In this document: positions 50,196 to 61,600 of the stretch, piece by piece
Position numbering within the stretch: the first letter of the stretch is position 1
Layout of the letters: the number at the start of each line of letters is the position of its first letter
Assembly: GCA_030248225.1 (NCBI GenBank)
Contig: JASANE010012049.1
Coordinates: forward strand, 25,698 to 89,697
Direction of reading: 5' to 3'
DNA: 64,000 bases
Origin: Trileptium ribeirensis
Lineage: Eukaryota; Nematoda; Enoplea; Enoplida; Thoracostomopsidae
Made by a program: the position numbers and the translations under genes
The notes under the pieces: generated by a model
The model's input: the letters and a program-made list of their open reading frames with translations, nothing else
The model's database searches: none
What the model was told of the DNA's origin: nothing

Positions 50196-50233
50196 TATAA
50201 AAGCAGACCCGCATAAACAGAGCAGCGTTCAGT
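50196..50233 (+). promoter_or_regulatory. TATA box with TCAGT initiator (putative core promoter)
   Basis: TATAAAAG (50196-50203) is followed by TTCAGTACG with the candidate start A at 50231, 35 bp from the first T of the TATA box, slightly long for the usual 28-34. TATA plus TCAGT is a typical strong invertebrate polymerase II promoter and common in Gypsy LTRs. It could drive the gag at 55553 through a long leader. Inference only. Confidence 0.4.
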
Positions 50234-51204
50234 ACGACTGCGGCAGCGCAGAGTTCGGTCGTTTTGCAGACCGGCTCTGGCGCTTTTATTTTCGAGCGGT
50301 TTTACTTGATGGTTTATTATTTGATTATTGCTTGGTTTTTTCGCTTTGGTTCGTGGATGGATGGACGTGCGATGGACGTCGACGATCGGACAGAAAGACT
50401 GTAAGTGTGGACAGGGAGGCGTTTAGGGTAGTAGTGTAGTCCTGCCAGGCTAGAATTAAAGTCACTGAACGGAGATCGCCCGTAAGGTTGAATAGCATGT
50501 CAGCAGAGCGTCAATGTATCGCTACTTGGACTCCCCTGTCCACACTTGGTTTTACATGATAGCCCTGCCCGCCCTAGCTTGTCCCGCCGGACTCGTAGTG
50601 CCAGCGGAAGCCGTTTGATCAGCCCTTTGAAGTCGAAGTCGTACTGGACCTCCCTCGGTCAATGAGTTAGGACACAAACAAGCGCGACACTCGCGCCGAG
50701 TAATTTTACATGATTCCCTGAGTCGAGGTAGGATTTTGGAAACTATTCCCTGAGCTGACCGAGGTTAAACTAAACATTTTGGTTGAAAGAATTTTGGCTG
50801 AGTAAGACTTTTAATTAGCACTCCGAATCATCCGCGGCCTTGCACTATATACTTATCTCGATGTTTGTCAAGGATTTCATTCAAGGTTTTGTGCATTTCA
50901 TTGGTTTTTGGACGCAAGTCCGTCTGCTGCTTTGTCATTTGGCTGGTAGGAAGTACGATGTTGTAGGTACTAAAGGATTTCGGTCAACTTTTGGTTGCAT
51001 GACCATGGTGTTACAAACAGTATCCATTAATTGCATATCATGTCACCGTTGGACAAATCGCCTCGGTATCCCATAAGCTGCATAATCCGCTCAGTGTGGA
51101 AATTCGACACATCTCAAGAACTCGCTGTAGGGACTCAATCAAACTTTACTCGGATCTCTAGGAGGATCCGAATCATCGAACTAGCATTAAAATGTTCAAA
51201 TATT

Positions 51205-51590
51205 ACGTCGGAATCATAAACCCGACGGCCTTGAAAAGGCCTAACCCCAATAGAAATGTGAAATCGAGACTAAAAGTAAAATATTTTAAGAACTTCTCCA
51301 GGAATTTCGCTGAAACTTTCGCCGTTTCTTCGTAGGGATGTCCGCAATTGGACACCGCCCTGAAACCGACATTACTATCGGATAGGAATCCCAAACCCGA
51401 CGGCCTGGAAATGGCCTGACCCTGTCAAAATGTGGAAATATAGTCAAAATTAAAATATTTACGGATTCCCTTCAGGAATCTTGGTGAAACTCTCGCAGTT
51501 TCTTCGCAAGCATGTCTGCTTTAAGATAGTATCATAAACTTTAACTTTATCATGTCGGAATTACAAACCCGACGGCCCGATAGTGATCCG
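51205..51590. repeat. About 175-bp tandem repeat, 2.2 copies
   Basis: AATCATAAACCCGACGGCC (51212), AATCCCAAACCCGACGGCC (51388) and AATTACAAACCCGACGGCC (51560) open successive units. The first two also share GGAATxTxGxTGAAACT and GTTTCTTCG downstream. Confidence 0.8.
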
Positions 51591-54500
51591 CTTGTAGCCG
51601 AACTTCACACATCAATATCTGGACATCTGTTCCAGGAAGTTTAACAATTTTTCTTGTAGATATAGAGGCCCAGTAGGCCTTTCGTTTAAGCTATTGAGCC
51701 CGGCAAAGCCGTGGCCCGTTCAAAAGTTATAGGCAGTTTAGATCCGACCCGCACCACAGTTGCTCGAATTGCAGTTCAAATTTCATAATACAGACTGTTT
51801 CTGTAAGTCTGTTTTGGTCTTGCTTTTCCACGCGTTTTAGCTGGGGAAAGGAAAATATCAAATTCCCCAGTGTTGATAAGTTGCATTAGCAGTGAAAATA
51901 TTTTAGGATTTCAAGATTGTCGAAGTCGCCAAATGCGACTTCGAGTCTATCGGGTCTCGGCCCGACGGACCATTTTTGTGAGGACCGTTGACCCGGTCCT
52001 AGGAATTCGAAGTAGAAGGTCAAACCCAGCATCCATGCAAAAGTTCGTAGAAAAAGGCTGGTAATTTAGGAAGATATAGCGAATTGTAGGTTTTCTCCAG
52101 CCCCTACGGAATTTAAGCTCAAATCTCGATCGAAAATTAGGAGACAAATTAGTCTGAGGATATCTACCGAATAGGATTAAGCTAGAAAATTGGCTACGGT
52201 TGTCCTATCAACCGGGGCCTTCGTTTATCGCCTCGTCTTGTCGAGCAGGAATTGCTCGAAACAACAATTGAATTTCAATACCAAATTGAACTCGTTTTTG
52301 AACGTTTCCCAAGTCCAATCAAGGCAGGCTTTAGTATTATTAGAGTAATGCCGACGGCCCACGAGGCCTCGCTTCTGATATTGCTCGTTTCGATTAAAAT
52401 CATAGGTACAACCCGTATAGTATGCGCGACAAAATTTAGTATTGGGAAAGGCTCAAAATTCGGTCCCAACTTCTGTCTACCGGGACCCCGTAAGTGTCCG
52501 AAAGCCTAGTCCGCCCCGATCGTTCCTTTTCTCTGTTGTTACAAATCAAGTTGTTGTATTCGAAGCATTCGTTCCTGCCATGACCCGGATCAAAGAATTA
52601 TGAAAATCAGGGCCTGAATTCCACCGTGCTTGTGGAGCAATCTAGTAGAGAACAAGGAGCAAAATTATGTAGAGTATCCGGATATTTCAGAACAAAGTTT
52701 ATATCACATTTCAAACTTGTATGTATGTATGCGAGTAGGAGAAAATTTTGTATCGTACTGTTGTCGCACACTTAGAAAAGAACTAAGGAGTCGTACCTAG
52801 GAATATTGCATACTCTTGTCATGATATCCTCAAGCATTGTCGTATCCATTATTGTGTTGTGTTGTCATAAGTTAACCGCATCGCTACTAATTGCGAATTC
52901 AATTACCTGATCATTATGTACCATAAGTTTGTGATTTGCATGAGCAAGATGAAGTCTCGCAAACGTCCCGTTGCACGCTCATCCCCGTATCCCCGCCTCG
53001 TTCCGCCTTTCGCTTACCTGAACCTATTGTGTATCGGAGTACCCAACATTGTCAGCGAATGTAGTACTGAGCCACTAGTTATTTCGATGGCGCCTTCATG
53101 ATGTCGATAACTAACCGTAGCACCCATTAGTACTAATCTTAACTTCACCCACTACTGTTTTCCATGAGTAAGGTAAGCGCAGCTGTCATAAGATAAGGCT
53201 TCACAGTATATGCCGTGTTTTGACTCAGCTGTGTGAGTTCCATGAAAAAGGCGATGACTCCGCGACCCTCCCCAACCGATGCTCTGCTTATTACGTATTA
53301 GCGTGCTATAAATGTGACATAACGCTATTGTATCTGCCCGTACAATATGTATCTGTCCGCGTACCCGTAAATTTTTGTGTAACTCATCAATAAATGCTCG
53401 CTGAAAACCCGAATTGTGTAAGTGTTTTGTTGACCCACTGTAGCGATAGGAATTGAAGGGGTTTGAAATCCGTCACCCCGATCGACGACCCACGTTCAGG
53501 TTTGACACGCGCATCGAAGAAGCAAACCTGAGCGTGACTCGCCGATTACAAATTAGTTTATTAATCATTGTTGTTGTATAGGTACGACTGGTGCGACTCA
53601 TTAGAAAAGAAAATTTTAAACTCACGCTGAGCACCCAAACTAGGAAATTAGATACGCGCGGATCCGACGTTAAACGTCTAGGGATTTGTCGGACCCTAGT
53701 GGGGGCCACTGGCTAAAACAAAACCAAATAATTGTCCATTTTTAGAAAGTTAGAAAGAATCGCATACTTCCCGGGTTAGACGTGGAGAGGGAATAGTGGT
53801 ACGGTCTCTTTGGCCTGTGAGCAGGTGACGGAGCCGACCTCCCTGGGGACCTCAAAGGTAGTACCTCGTAGACTACGTGCGCAACCCGTCCGGCAGGATC
53901 AGAACACATCCTGTGAAGCGCTCCTGCGGCTTGCTAAGCTCCGTCATTTCTTGGGCCTGACTCGCGTGGGAAAAGACATTCGCGTGATTGAAACCCATCA
54001 GGTCCGCCCTTGAAGTCACGATAGCCGGGGTCGTATGGGCATTGCGTCTGGGAAGTGCGCAGTGCAGCAGCGTCACGTCGATATTATTACAAGTGGGGGC
54101 CACGCCGTGAGGCTGGTTTATTCGTCTAACCCACACGTTTTAAGTAAATTTCACTCGTTTATATAGTTTATGGAAATTTTGAGAAAAGTGACCTCTCGCA
54201 TACATACAAGGTGACCAAATCTAGAGATATATGTATATAAGTATTGCAAGAGTTCGAGTGCATGACCAAGGATGATGCTAATCGGAGTATAGGTTTTGTT
54301 ATGATTGTCACATGATTGTTATGTATTGACGATTATTGTATGATTGTTATGTCGTATCGTTATTGAACTTGTTGTTATACCATTGTGTGGATGTACCCGT
54401 GTACATGTGTAACCGCCCGTGCGGAAAAGGAACGATGTAACCACGAGCCAAGAGGTGCGGTCCGGAGAAGCGACCCCAGAGGGGGACCACTATTTCAGGC

Positions 54501-54704
54501 ACTTAAACCATTAACCCCTTATTCAATTAATAAGTTATTAAATTATTATAGTATATTGGTATTGCAAATCGTCGTCAATTCAACTAATTAATTCATCCGG
54601 ACTCAAACTCATTATTCTATTGAGCCGCCGTCGTTAATTAATTCGGACTCGATTTCGTCGAATTGCCGAGTTGTCGTCAACCGTCGTGGAACATTAACGG
54701 GACA

Positions 54705-54990
54705 CTGGTAGTAGTATCGGGTTACTGGTCGTATTAATTGGTTATCCGGTCGTACTAATAAAATTAGTTATAGTAATACTTGGGTTATTGGTCTTATCAA
54801 TTGGGAAATCGGCAATATTAACTTGGGTTATCGGTCGTAGTAATTGGGTTATTGGTCTTATTAAATTGGGTTATCGGTACTAGTAATTCGGCTTAGTGAT
54901 CATAATTCGGGTTAATCGGTCGGTGAGCTTCGGGTATTGACAATAGTAAACGGGTTATCGGTCGCGCTAATCAGGTTATTGGACTATTCG
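54705..54990. repeat. Minisatellite of GGGTTATCGGTCGTAGTAATT-like units
   Basis: About twelve imperfect units of 18-24 bp: GGTTA(T/C)(C/T)GGTC(G/T)TA(G/T)TAA(T/A). It ends shortly before the GC-richer leader of the gag ORF. Confidence 0.85.
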
Positions 54991-55552
54991 ACATCCGACG
55001 AGGACTATTTGAACTGTTGGTCGCCGCTATTAGTTGCGACCTCGAAACAACATCGTCGATCCACTTGCTGGGAGCGCCGCGCCGTGGAAATCGAAAACGA
55101 TCGCCAATCGACCGCCGCGACAAGTCGAATAACGCATCAACTGCCATATCACCGCCGACATCGACAAGTCACCGCCAAACCACCGTCGTCTCGACTCGAC
55201 CAACGCTAATCGTAACATCATCGTCGGACGAGAAGTGCCGGTAAAGAATCGCTGATCGAGTCGCTGGTGAACCGTACCGTACCGACCTCAAACGCTAGTG
55301 GAGAAGCTCGCGGAATAGAAGAACGCCATCGTTGGATCGGGACATTGTAAACTCTTGATATTATTGTTTGTATTTAGATTGTTGGTGTACAACGTTGATT
55401 TGTAACGTATTAATACTTGCGTGAATTATCAGTGAACGGGCTAGAGTTGAGACGAGTTTAGGTCGAAATTTCAGAAGTTAAAGCCCGAATTTTCGAGCAC
55501 TCAACAGTAAATAGGAGAAAATTGTCAAATTTTGAGTTGAAATAGACAACTT

Positions 55553-57940
55553 TTGATGGCGAACCGACAAGAATACCCAATGACGGACCTTGGAGAATAC
55601 GTAGAACCGGACGATAATCTTTTTAACAACCCTGTTCATGACCCTGTGTTTGGAAGAAATCATAACCCGCCCCACACAGAAGGCAATAATGGAGATTTAC
55701 CGCCTCTCCCCGACCCTTCGAAGGATACTCTAGGTGCCCTGTTGCACCACCTTGTTAAACGCGCCTCTGCGACAACCATAATACCCCTTCGTGATATGCC
55801 GACCTTTGAAGGAAAACCTGGAGGTCAGGATTTTGAAGATTGGATTCGAATGTTCAATCGATTGGCTAGTGCCAACAATTGGAGTGATGAACAAAAGTTA
55901 ACATGCATACCCGCACTACTGAGAGGACCTGCTCGAGAGGCCTATGCAGGCCTGACCCCAGCTCAACGACGAACCTTTGACGGTCTGGTTTACAATTTAC
56001 GTTTCTTATTTTCTTCTTCGCGCCGCCCAGAGAAATCGCTCGCAGGCCTTTGCACTAGGAAGCAAGGTGCCGAGGAAACAGTCGCTATATATGGTTTAGA
56101 ATTGCAAAAGTTGTGTGACCGAGCATTCCCCGATGTTGACCCTCCACAGAGGGATTCGCTGCTTCGTAAATTTTTCCAGAGAGGTTTACGTGTAGAATTA
56201 CGTAGACAAGTGTTGAATCAAATTCATGAATGTACGACTTTTCGTGATATGTTGGAAGTTGCTAAGCGATACGAGGATGCGATATCTGATTGTCCTGAAT
56301 CGGACACCCCCGCAGTAGTAAGTAAACCGCGTCCTACCAAGGCAGTTAATGCTCTTCTCGAGGAACCTGGAGAAGGAGTGGTCACACAACTTCAGTCAGT
56401 ATTAGAGGATCACCGTCGTGCAAGTAACGCTAATAATGATACGATAAACCGATTACTCGATGTAATCGACCGCCGAGCAGGAGCTCCGCAGCAATTGAAC
56501 GCGCTTGCGCAGCCGTACGCAAATAATTCGCAACCAGTAGCGCCGCACCCGCAGATGCCGCTTATAAATTGTTTCCGTTGTGGCCAGAATGGTCACTATG
56601 CTCGCTATTGCCCGATGGTGGCATACCCTCCGCCAGAACCAGCAGGTGCTGTAGCGCGAAGACAGCAGCCTGTCGATGTATATGTCCCCAGCTATGTACA
56701 GCGTGGAGCCCAGCCAAATCGCTCAGGAGGCTCAAATGAGCCCTATAGTAGCAATCAGTTTGATAATGGCGCACGCCGCTTTGATACTAATCGCATAAAT
56801 GGTCAGCAGTATCGATCATATCAAGGTGCAAACAATAACCCGCGCAGTTATTCCGATGGTCCTAGAAACGGACCGATGAACGCATTTAACAATTACCCGC
56901 AGCAGAATAACGCATTCCAGCGCTCACGTAACGATCGCGCGTCGATGGGACCCGCGTATCCCCAGAATAAACCCCAGTTCCAGAATAATTACGGTCAAAT
57001 GAGAGAAAGACCCAGCCAGTGGAATGGCGATAGGCAACGCCGCCGCAACCAAGTTAATTGTAATGCAACCCGCCGTAGGAGAAATAAAGATCCCAGCCCC
57101 GCAACGAACCACCGGTTAGAGGTTTTGAGCCGAGAATTAGGAATAATCCAGGAAAGATTAGGGTTTGGTGAACAGTCCGGACAAGTAAACGCAATTGCCG
57201 CAACGGACGAACAGTATGATAGTGACGGATATTTAACCGCCGAGGACAATTATAGTGATTATGACGAAACTGATGGTGGTGATGTGTTCGCTCGACATGT
57301 GAACGTGGTCGTAACCGCACCGTTTGATGATGCTACGTGTCACACTCGGAGCCGCGAGGCGTCACCCTCGACCGACCATGTTACCACCGATGAGTTAGTG
57401 GAGATGGACGAGGACACTTGTGAACGTGAAGGAACATATTACGACTATGAGGGCGAGTTTAGAAACAGCACAAATAATAATAGATCAGAAGAATATAGCC
57501 AGGAAGAAATATCTAAGATGTGTAGATATCCATCAGAAAATGGAAAAGAACAGTCCGTGAATGATTTAAACAGTTGTGAGATGATTCAGGAAGTAGCACA
57601 TGAAATAATGGAAGTAGCAAATGAGAGTATGGATATAGCTATTGAGAATATAACTGAAAGAATGGATGTAGCAGATAGTTGTAGTTCTAGATTTGATGAT
57701 AATTTTCCGGTAGCCGGCGCCGATGAGATAAGTCCGTGTGAGTTTGATAATTTTCCGGTAGCCGGCGCCGATGAGATAAGTCCGTGTGGGTTTGATAATG
57801 CCGGTATGCGCCCTGGGATCACCTCCTGTAGGATTTCCGGGATCCCCAGCTCCGTGGAGATGATTGATAGTGATGTTATGGAAGCTGAAAGGGATGTTGG
57901 TAATTTTAATTTGTGTAGTGAGAGAGAAGCGGCCAAGTAG
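55553..57940 (+). CDS. Ty3/Gypsy-type Gag polyprotein with CCHC knuckle
   Basis: 795 codons, intact. Residues 1-80 are acidic/polar. Residues 80-240 form a retrotransposon gag domain (DMPTFEGKPGGQDFEDWI at its start, then GPAREAYAGL and LCDRAFPDVDPPQRDSLLRKF). Next comes a linker and a zinc knuckle CFRCGQNGHYARYCP (CX2CX4HX4C). After that follow a long Asn/Gln/Arg-rich region, an acidic stretch, and a 16-residue direct repeat (FDNFPVAGADEISPC, twice). Known role: Gag assembles the cytoplasmic particle that packages element RNA. A Met start at 55553 fits because no homology appears upstream. The usual pol (protease, RT, integrase) does not follow: sequence changes near 58080 into the 3' end of a minus-strand element. 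The family is different from that of the minus-strand element. Confidence 0.85.
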   Translation: MMANRQEYPMTDLGEYVEPDDNLFNNPVHDPVFGRNHNPPHTEGNNGDLPPLPDPSKDTLGALLHHLVKRASATTIIPLRDMPTFEGKPGGQDFEDWIRMFNRLASANNWSDEQKLTCIPALLRGPAREAYAGLTPAQRRTFDGLVYNLRFLFSSSRRPEKSLAGLCTRKQGAEETVAIYGLELQKLCDRAFPDVDPPQRDSLLRKFFQRGLRVELRRQVLNQIHECTTFRDMLEVAKRYEDAISDCPESDTPAVVSKPRPTKAVNALLEEPGEGVVTQLQSVLEDHRRASNANNDTINRLLDVIDRRAGAPQQLNALAQPYANNSQPVAPHPQMPLINCFRCGQNGHYARYCPMVAYPPPEPAGAVARRQQPVDVYVPSYVQRGAQPNRSGGSNEPYSSNQFDNGARRFDTNRINGQQYRSYQGANNNPRSYSDGPRNGPMNAFNNYPQQNNAFQRSRNDRASMGPAYPQNKPQFQNNYGQMRERPSQWNGDRQRRRNQVNCNATRRRRNKDPSPATNHRLEVLSRELGIIQERLGFGEQSGQVNAIAATDEQYDSDGYLTAEDNYSDYDETDGGDVFARHVNVVVTAPFDDATCHTRSREASPSTDHVTTDELVEMDEDTCEREGTYYDYEGEFRNSTNNNRSEEYSQEEISKMCRYPSENGKEQSVNDLNSCEMIQEVAHEIMEVANESMDIAIENITERMDVADSCSSRFDDNFPVAGADEISPCEFDNFPVAGADEISPCGFDNAGMRPGITSCRISGIPSSVEMIDSDVMEAERDVGNFNLCSEREAAK
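57697..57795 (+). repeat. 48-bp in-frame tandem duplication inside gag
   Basis: Two 48-bp units encode the 16-residue repeat near the C-terminus of the plus-strand Gag. Except at the ends the units are identical in sequence (TTTTCCGGTAGCCGGCGCCG), so the duplication is recent. Confidence 0.95.
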
Positions 57941-58314
57941 GGTATTGGCCACTGCGATGTATCCCGCATAACTGCCGTCAGGGCGGGTGGTAACGCTCGT
58001 AGCGACCGGATTCCGGTTACGTCGACGTATCGCGCAATCGCGTTTACGCACGCCGCGTCCGGATCCAATAGTTATATAAGTTGTTCAGCTAGTAGTAATG
58101 TTAGTGTTATGTTCATACGATTTCTCCTTTGAACTAACGTTCTCCGACTCAATTGATACACCTTTTAAGACAAAGGTAATCAATACCGTAAACAAAAGAT
58201 ATCTTAGTTTTAACATGATAAGAAAAATAAGAATGTAACAATATAATCCATTTTATAATAAAATAAATACTATTTTGGGGGAAAAAAAAAACAAAATTTT
58301 TCCCACCGGACACA
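57941..58314 (-). other. Junction of two Gypsy elements; possible 3' LTR of the minus element
   Basis: 57941-58080 is GC-richer tail of the plus-strand element, with no protease motif. On the minus strand a purine tract at 58315-58334 is followed by TGTGTCCGG at 58306-58314, the expected polypurine tract and LTR start of a Gypsy element. An LTR of roughly 240 bp ending near 58075 would fit, but I cannot confirm it because no second copy is visible in the window. Confidence 0.35.
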
Positions 58315-58334
58315 CCTCCATTTCTTTTCTTTTT
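58315..58334 (-). promoter_or_regulatory. Candidate polypurine tract of the minus-strand Gypsy
   Basis: On the minus strand the sequence AAAAAGAAAAGAAATGGAGG is followed immediately by TGTG. The polypurine tract primes plus-strand DNA synthesis in LTR retrotransposons. It lies about 300 bp past the pol stop, after AT-rich sequence with a C10 run (about 58460-58470). Confidence 0.5.
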
Positions 58335-58640
58335 ATTCTCTTCTCGTATTAGAAAAAATCATCCGGGCGTTCTTTGAATGGAAACAAAAAAAAATTTAAT
58401 CAAAACAAAAGGAAAAAAATGAAAAAAACATAAAAGCAAAACTAAAACGGAACTCCACACAACCCCCCCCCCGGGAGGGGCAGAACGCCATAGTTATTTA
58501 GAAATAAAAAATTAAATAGATCGAAAGTTACATTCTTAATATTTTGGGATTTTTTTATTGTAAAAGAGGAGAATTGGAAATGGTATTATAACTTATACAA
58601 AAAAAAGCCATTATCCTACCATTATCTATTAGTTATCGTT

Positions 58641-61600
58641 CTACGTTTTCGTACAATGACGAAAATCGGATTCTCCGGTACTAAGGCACAGGGCATAGGG
58701 ATATAGATAGAGAGAATGTACTGGTGTAGTATTGTTGGGACGTTTCACTTTTTCCAGAGGAGTGTTTTCTGCAGCAGTTACTTTAGCTGGCCACGGTTGA
58801 AAACCATGAAATTTTGCAAAGACAACTGTTCCCATAGCCAAGTTTTGGCAGTTAAATTTTGTAGGTTTTGTTACCTTACTTCGTAAAATACCAGTATTAG
58901 TTAATGCGTGTTTATTGTTCAGAGTTTTTTCTTCGTCAGCTGCTAAGCTTATAAAAGCAGGTTTAACTCTGTCTATTGAAACTTTCTGGTCCTTATCGTT
59001 GACACGAATAGTAACAGTTTTATCATCTCTAGCTAAAATTTCAAACGGACCAATATATCGTGACTGTAAACTTGTCTTTGGAGAGATGTCACGAAGCCAT
59101 ATGTATTTAGCTTGTTTCAACTCCTTAGGAATGTAGAAGGGAACATTATAATTACGTTTCGGAGCTTGTTGATTTTTGACAAAATCGAAAAACTTCAGTA
59201 CAAAATCTGATGATTCTGAAATAGTGGGTTTATCAGGTATAAAATATTGAGACGGTAATTCCAAGGATGTACCGTAAATTAGTTTGGCAGCACTTAGTCC
59301 TTCTTTATTAATTGCAGAACGTATTCCTAACAAAATAAGTGGTAGTGTATCACTCCAAGTTTTGTTTTTACAATGAGCCCTAAGTGAATTCTTAAGGGTT
59401 CTGTGGAAGCGTTCGACTGCGCCATTACAAGCCGGATGGTATGCAGTGGTGCGCTTCCGCTGAATACCTAATTGAGTCATTAAGTCACTCCACAGAGTTG
59501 ATTCAAATTGTGTTCCTCTATCCGAAATTAATATACGTGGGACGCCAAATCTACTCACCCATGAATTTATTAATGCTCTGGCTACAGTTTCAGTTGAAAT
59601 ATCAGAAACAGGAACAACCTCTACCCATCTTGAAAATCTATCAATGATGGTAACTAAATATGTGAAACTTTTGGACGGGGGTAACGGTCCCACAATGTCA
59701 ACATGTATCGTGTGAAATCGAGCAGTGGTAGGAATATTACCAACTGGAGCTTTTGTATGTCTAGTGATTTTTGCTGATTGACACGATTGACAACATTTAG
59801 CCCAGAAACGGATATCCTTATTCATGTTAGGCCAAATAAACTTTTCAGCTATTGCCCGCAAAGTAGCATTTGGTCCCACATGTGCTATGTTATGAAAATC
59901 ATCAAATATTCTGCGACGCATATTTGTTGGCACGTAAGGTCTAATTGATGTTGACTTGCCATCACACACTATTTCAACTCCTTCAATAACATGCGATTTT
60001 AATGGTAATGATGTTGTTTTAAAAAAACTTTGCAAACTGACATCAGAAATTTGGGCTTTTGACCATGACTCGTCAATTTGATTAGAAATTGCAGAAATGG
60101 ATCTGGACAGTGTGTCAGCTACGACATTATCTGAACCAGAAACGTGTTGTATCGTGCAATTAAATTCCGAAATATATGATAACCAGCGAGCCTGTTGTGG
60201 TGTTGGTGATTTCATATTTAGGATGTTTACGAGTGGTTTATGATCAGTTTTGATCACAAAACTTATTCCCAAAAGCCACGAAAAGTGCTTTAACGCAAGA
60301 TATATAGCTAAAAGTTCGCGATCGAAAGCTGATTTTTTAGCTTCTAATACTGTAAATTTTCGAGAGAAAAATGCTAAAGGAAATCTTTGTCCACTCACTA
60401 TTTGGTGTAAAACTGCACCAGCGGCTGTGCCAGACGCATCCGTTGTTAATTCTATTTTCGCAGATTTGTCTGGAAATACTAGCGTTGTGGAATTTTGCAG
60501 TGCTAATTTCAGTTTACAGAATGACTTTTCTGCAAGCTGTGTCCAGACAATTTTGGCTTTCGACATGTTTTTCGTGTCTCGTGTTAAATTCGTCAACGGT
60601 GCAGCGATATCAGAAAAATTTTGAATGAAACGGTGGTAAAATCCTGCCATACCTAGGAATTGTTTCAGGTCTTTGACAGTTTTTGGGATTGGGAAATCCA
60701 CAATTGCTTTAATTTTAGAAGGGATTGGACGAAAGCCAGTTTTACTAATTTCAATGCCAATAAAATTTGTTTTTTCAACAAAAAATTCGCATTTTTCTGG
60801 TTTTAGACGTAACTTGTGTTTCTTTAGTTTGTCCAACACCCGTGCTAGATGAATTTTATGTGTTGATATATTAGGACTAGCAATGAGAATATCATCAAGA
60901 TATGCCTTAGCGAACGGCATGTCTTGTAAAATTGAATCAATGAGCCGCTGAAAAGTTTGCGCGGCATTCCGCAATCCAAAAGGCATACGGCGATATAAAA
61001 ATAGGCCAAAGGGTGTTGTTATGGCAGTTTTTTGCTGATCCTCTAAGGGTACCGGAATCTGATGATATGCTGTTACTAAATCTAATTTAGAAAAAATTGT
61101 ACAATTTTCTAAATCATTTGTAATGTCAGCGATATTTGGCATAGGATATCGGTCCGGAATAGTTATTTTATTAAGAGCTCTATAATCGCCACAAGGACGC
61201 CATGGATTTTTTGGGTCATTTTTTGGCGCCATATGGAGTGGTGTAGCCCAAGGAGACTCTCCACGATAGATTATGCCTTGTTTTTCTAGTTTGAAGAATG
61301 TTTCTTTTGCAATGCGAAGTTTTTCTCCGAAAAGGCGTCTAGGTCGGGCGAAAATAGGTGGACCAGTCGTAACTATGTGATGCTGAACATTATGACAAAC
61401 ACTTTTGTCAATACTGATAGGTTCAAAAACTTCTTTATAATTGCTTAAAAATGACGAGTATCTTCCAAAATTATTATCATCGTATGATATAGCATTAACC
61501 GCGTATTCACCTGATGAATTATTACTTGGCAAAATGCAGTTTGGGTTGTTGTTAGTAGGATTATGTAACAGTTTGTGCTCCCTACAATTTAAAATTAGAT

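Larger units (their letters stand above)
50234..55552. other. Long leader/non-coding region before gag
   Basis: 5.3 kb without a recognisable protein. It contains a roughly 175-bp tandem repeat (51205-51590) and a roughly 20-bp repeat (54705-54990). The frames in it (50137, 50840, 53473, 53810, 54937 and others) have no family motifs and are unsupported. I found no convincing tRNA primer-binding site or LTR boundary. Confidence 0.4.

Noticed and set aside
50137..55221. Short frames in the leader region as genes
   Set aside because: No domains, no splice signals, and overlapping opposed frames of similar length, as expected by chance in GC-richer sequence.
57566..58068. Two overlapping minus-strand frames of about 160 codons
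   Set aside because: They are antisense shadows of the plus-strand gag; the repeats in them mirror its 48-bp duplication.
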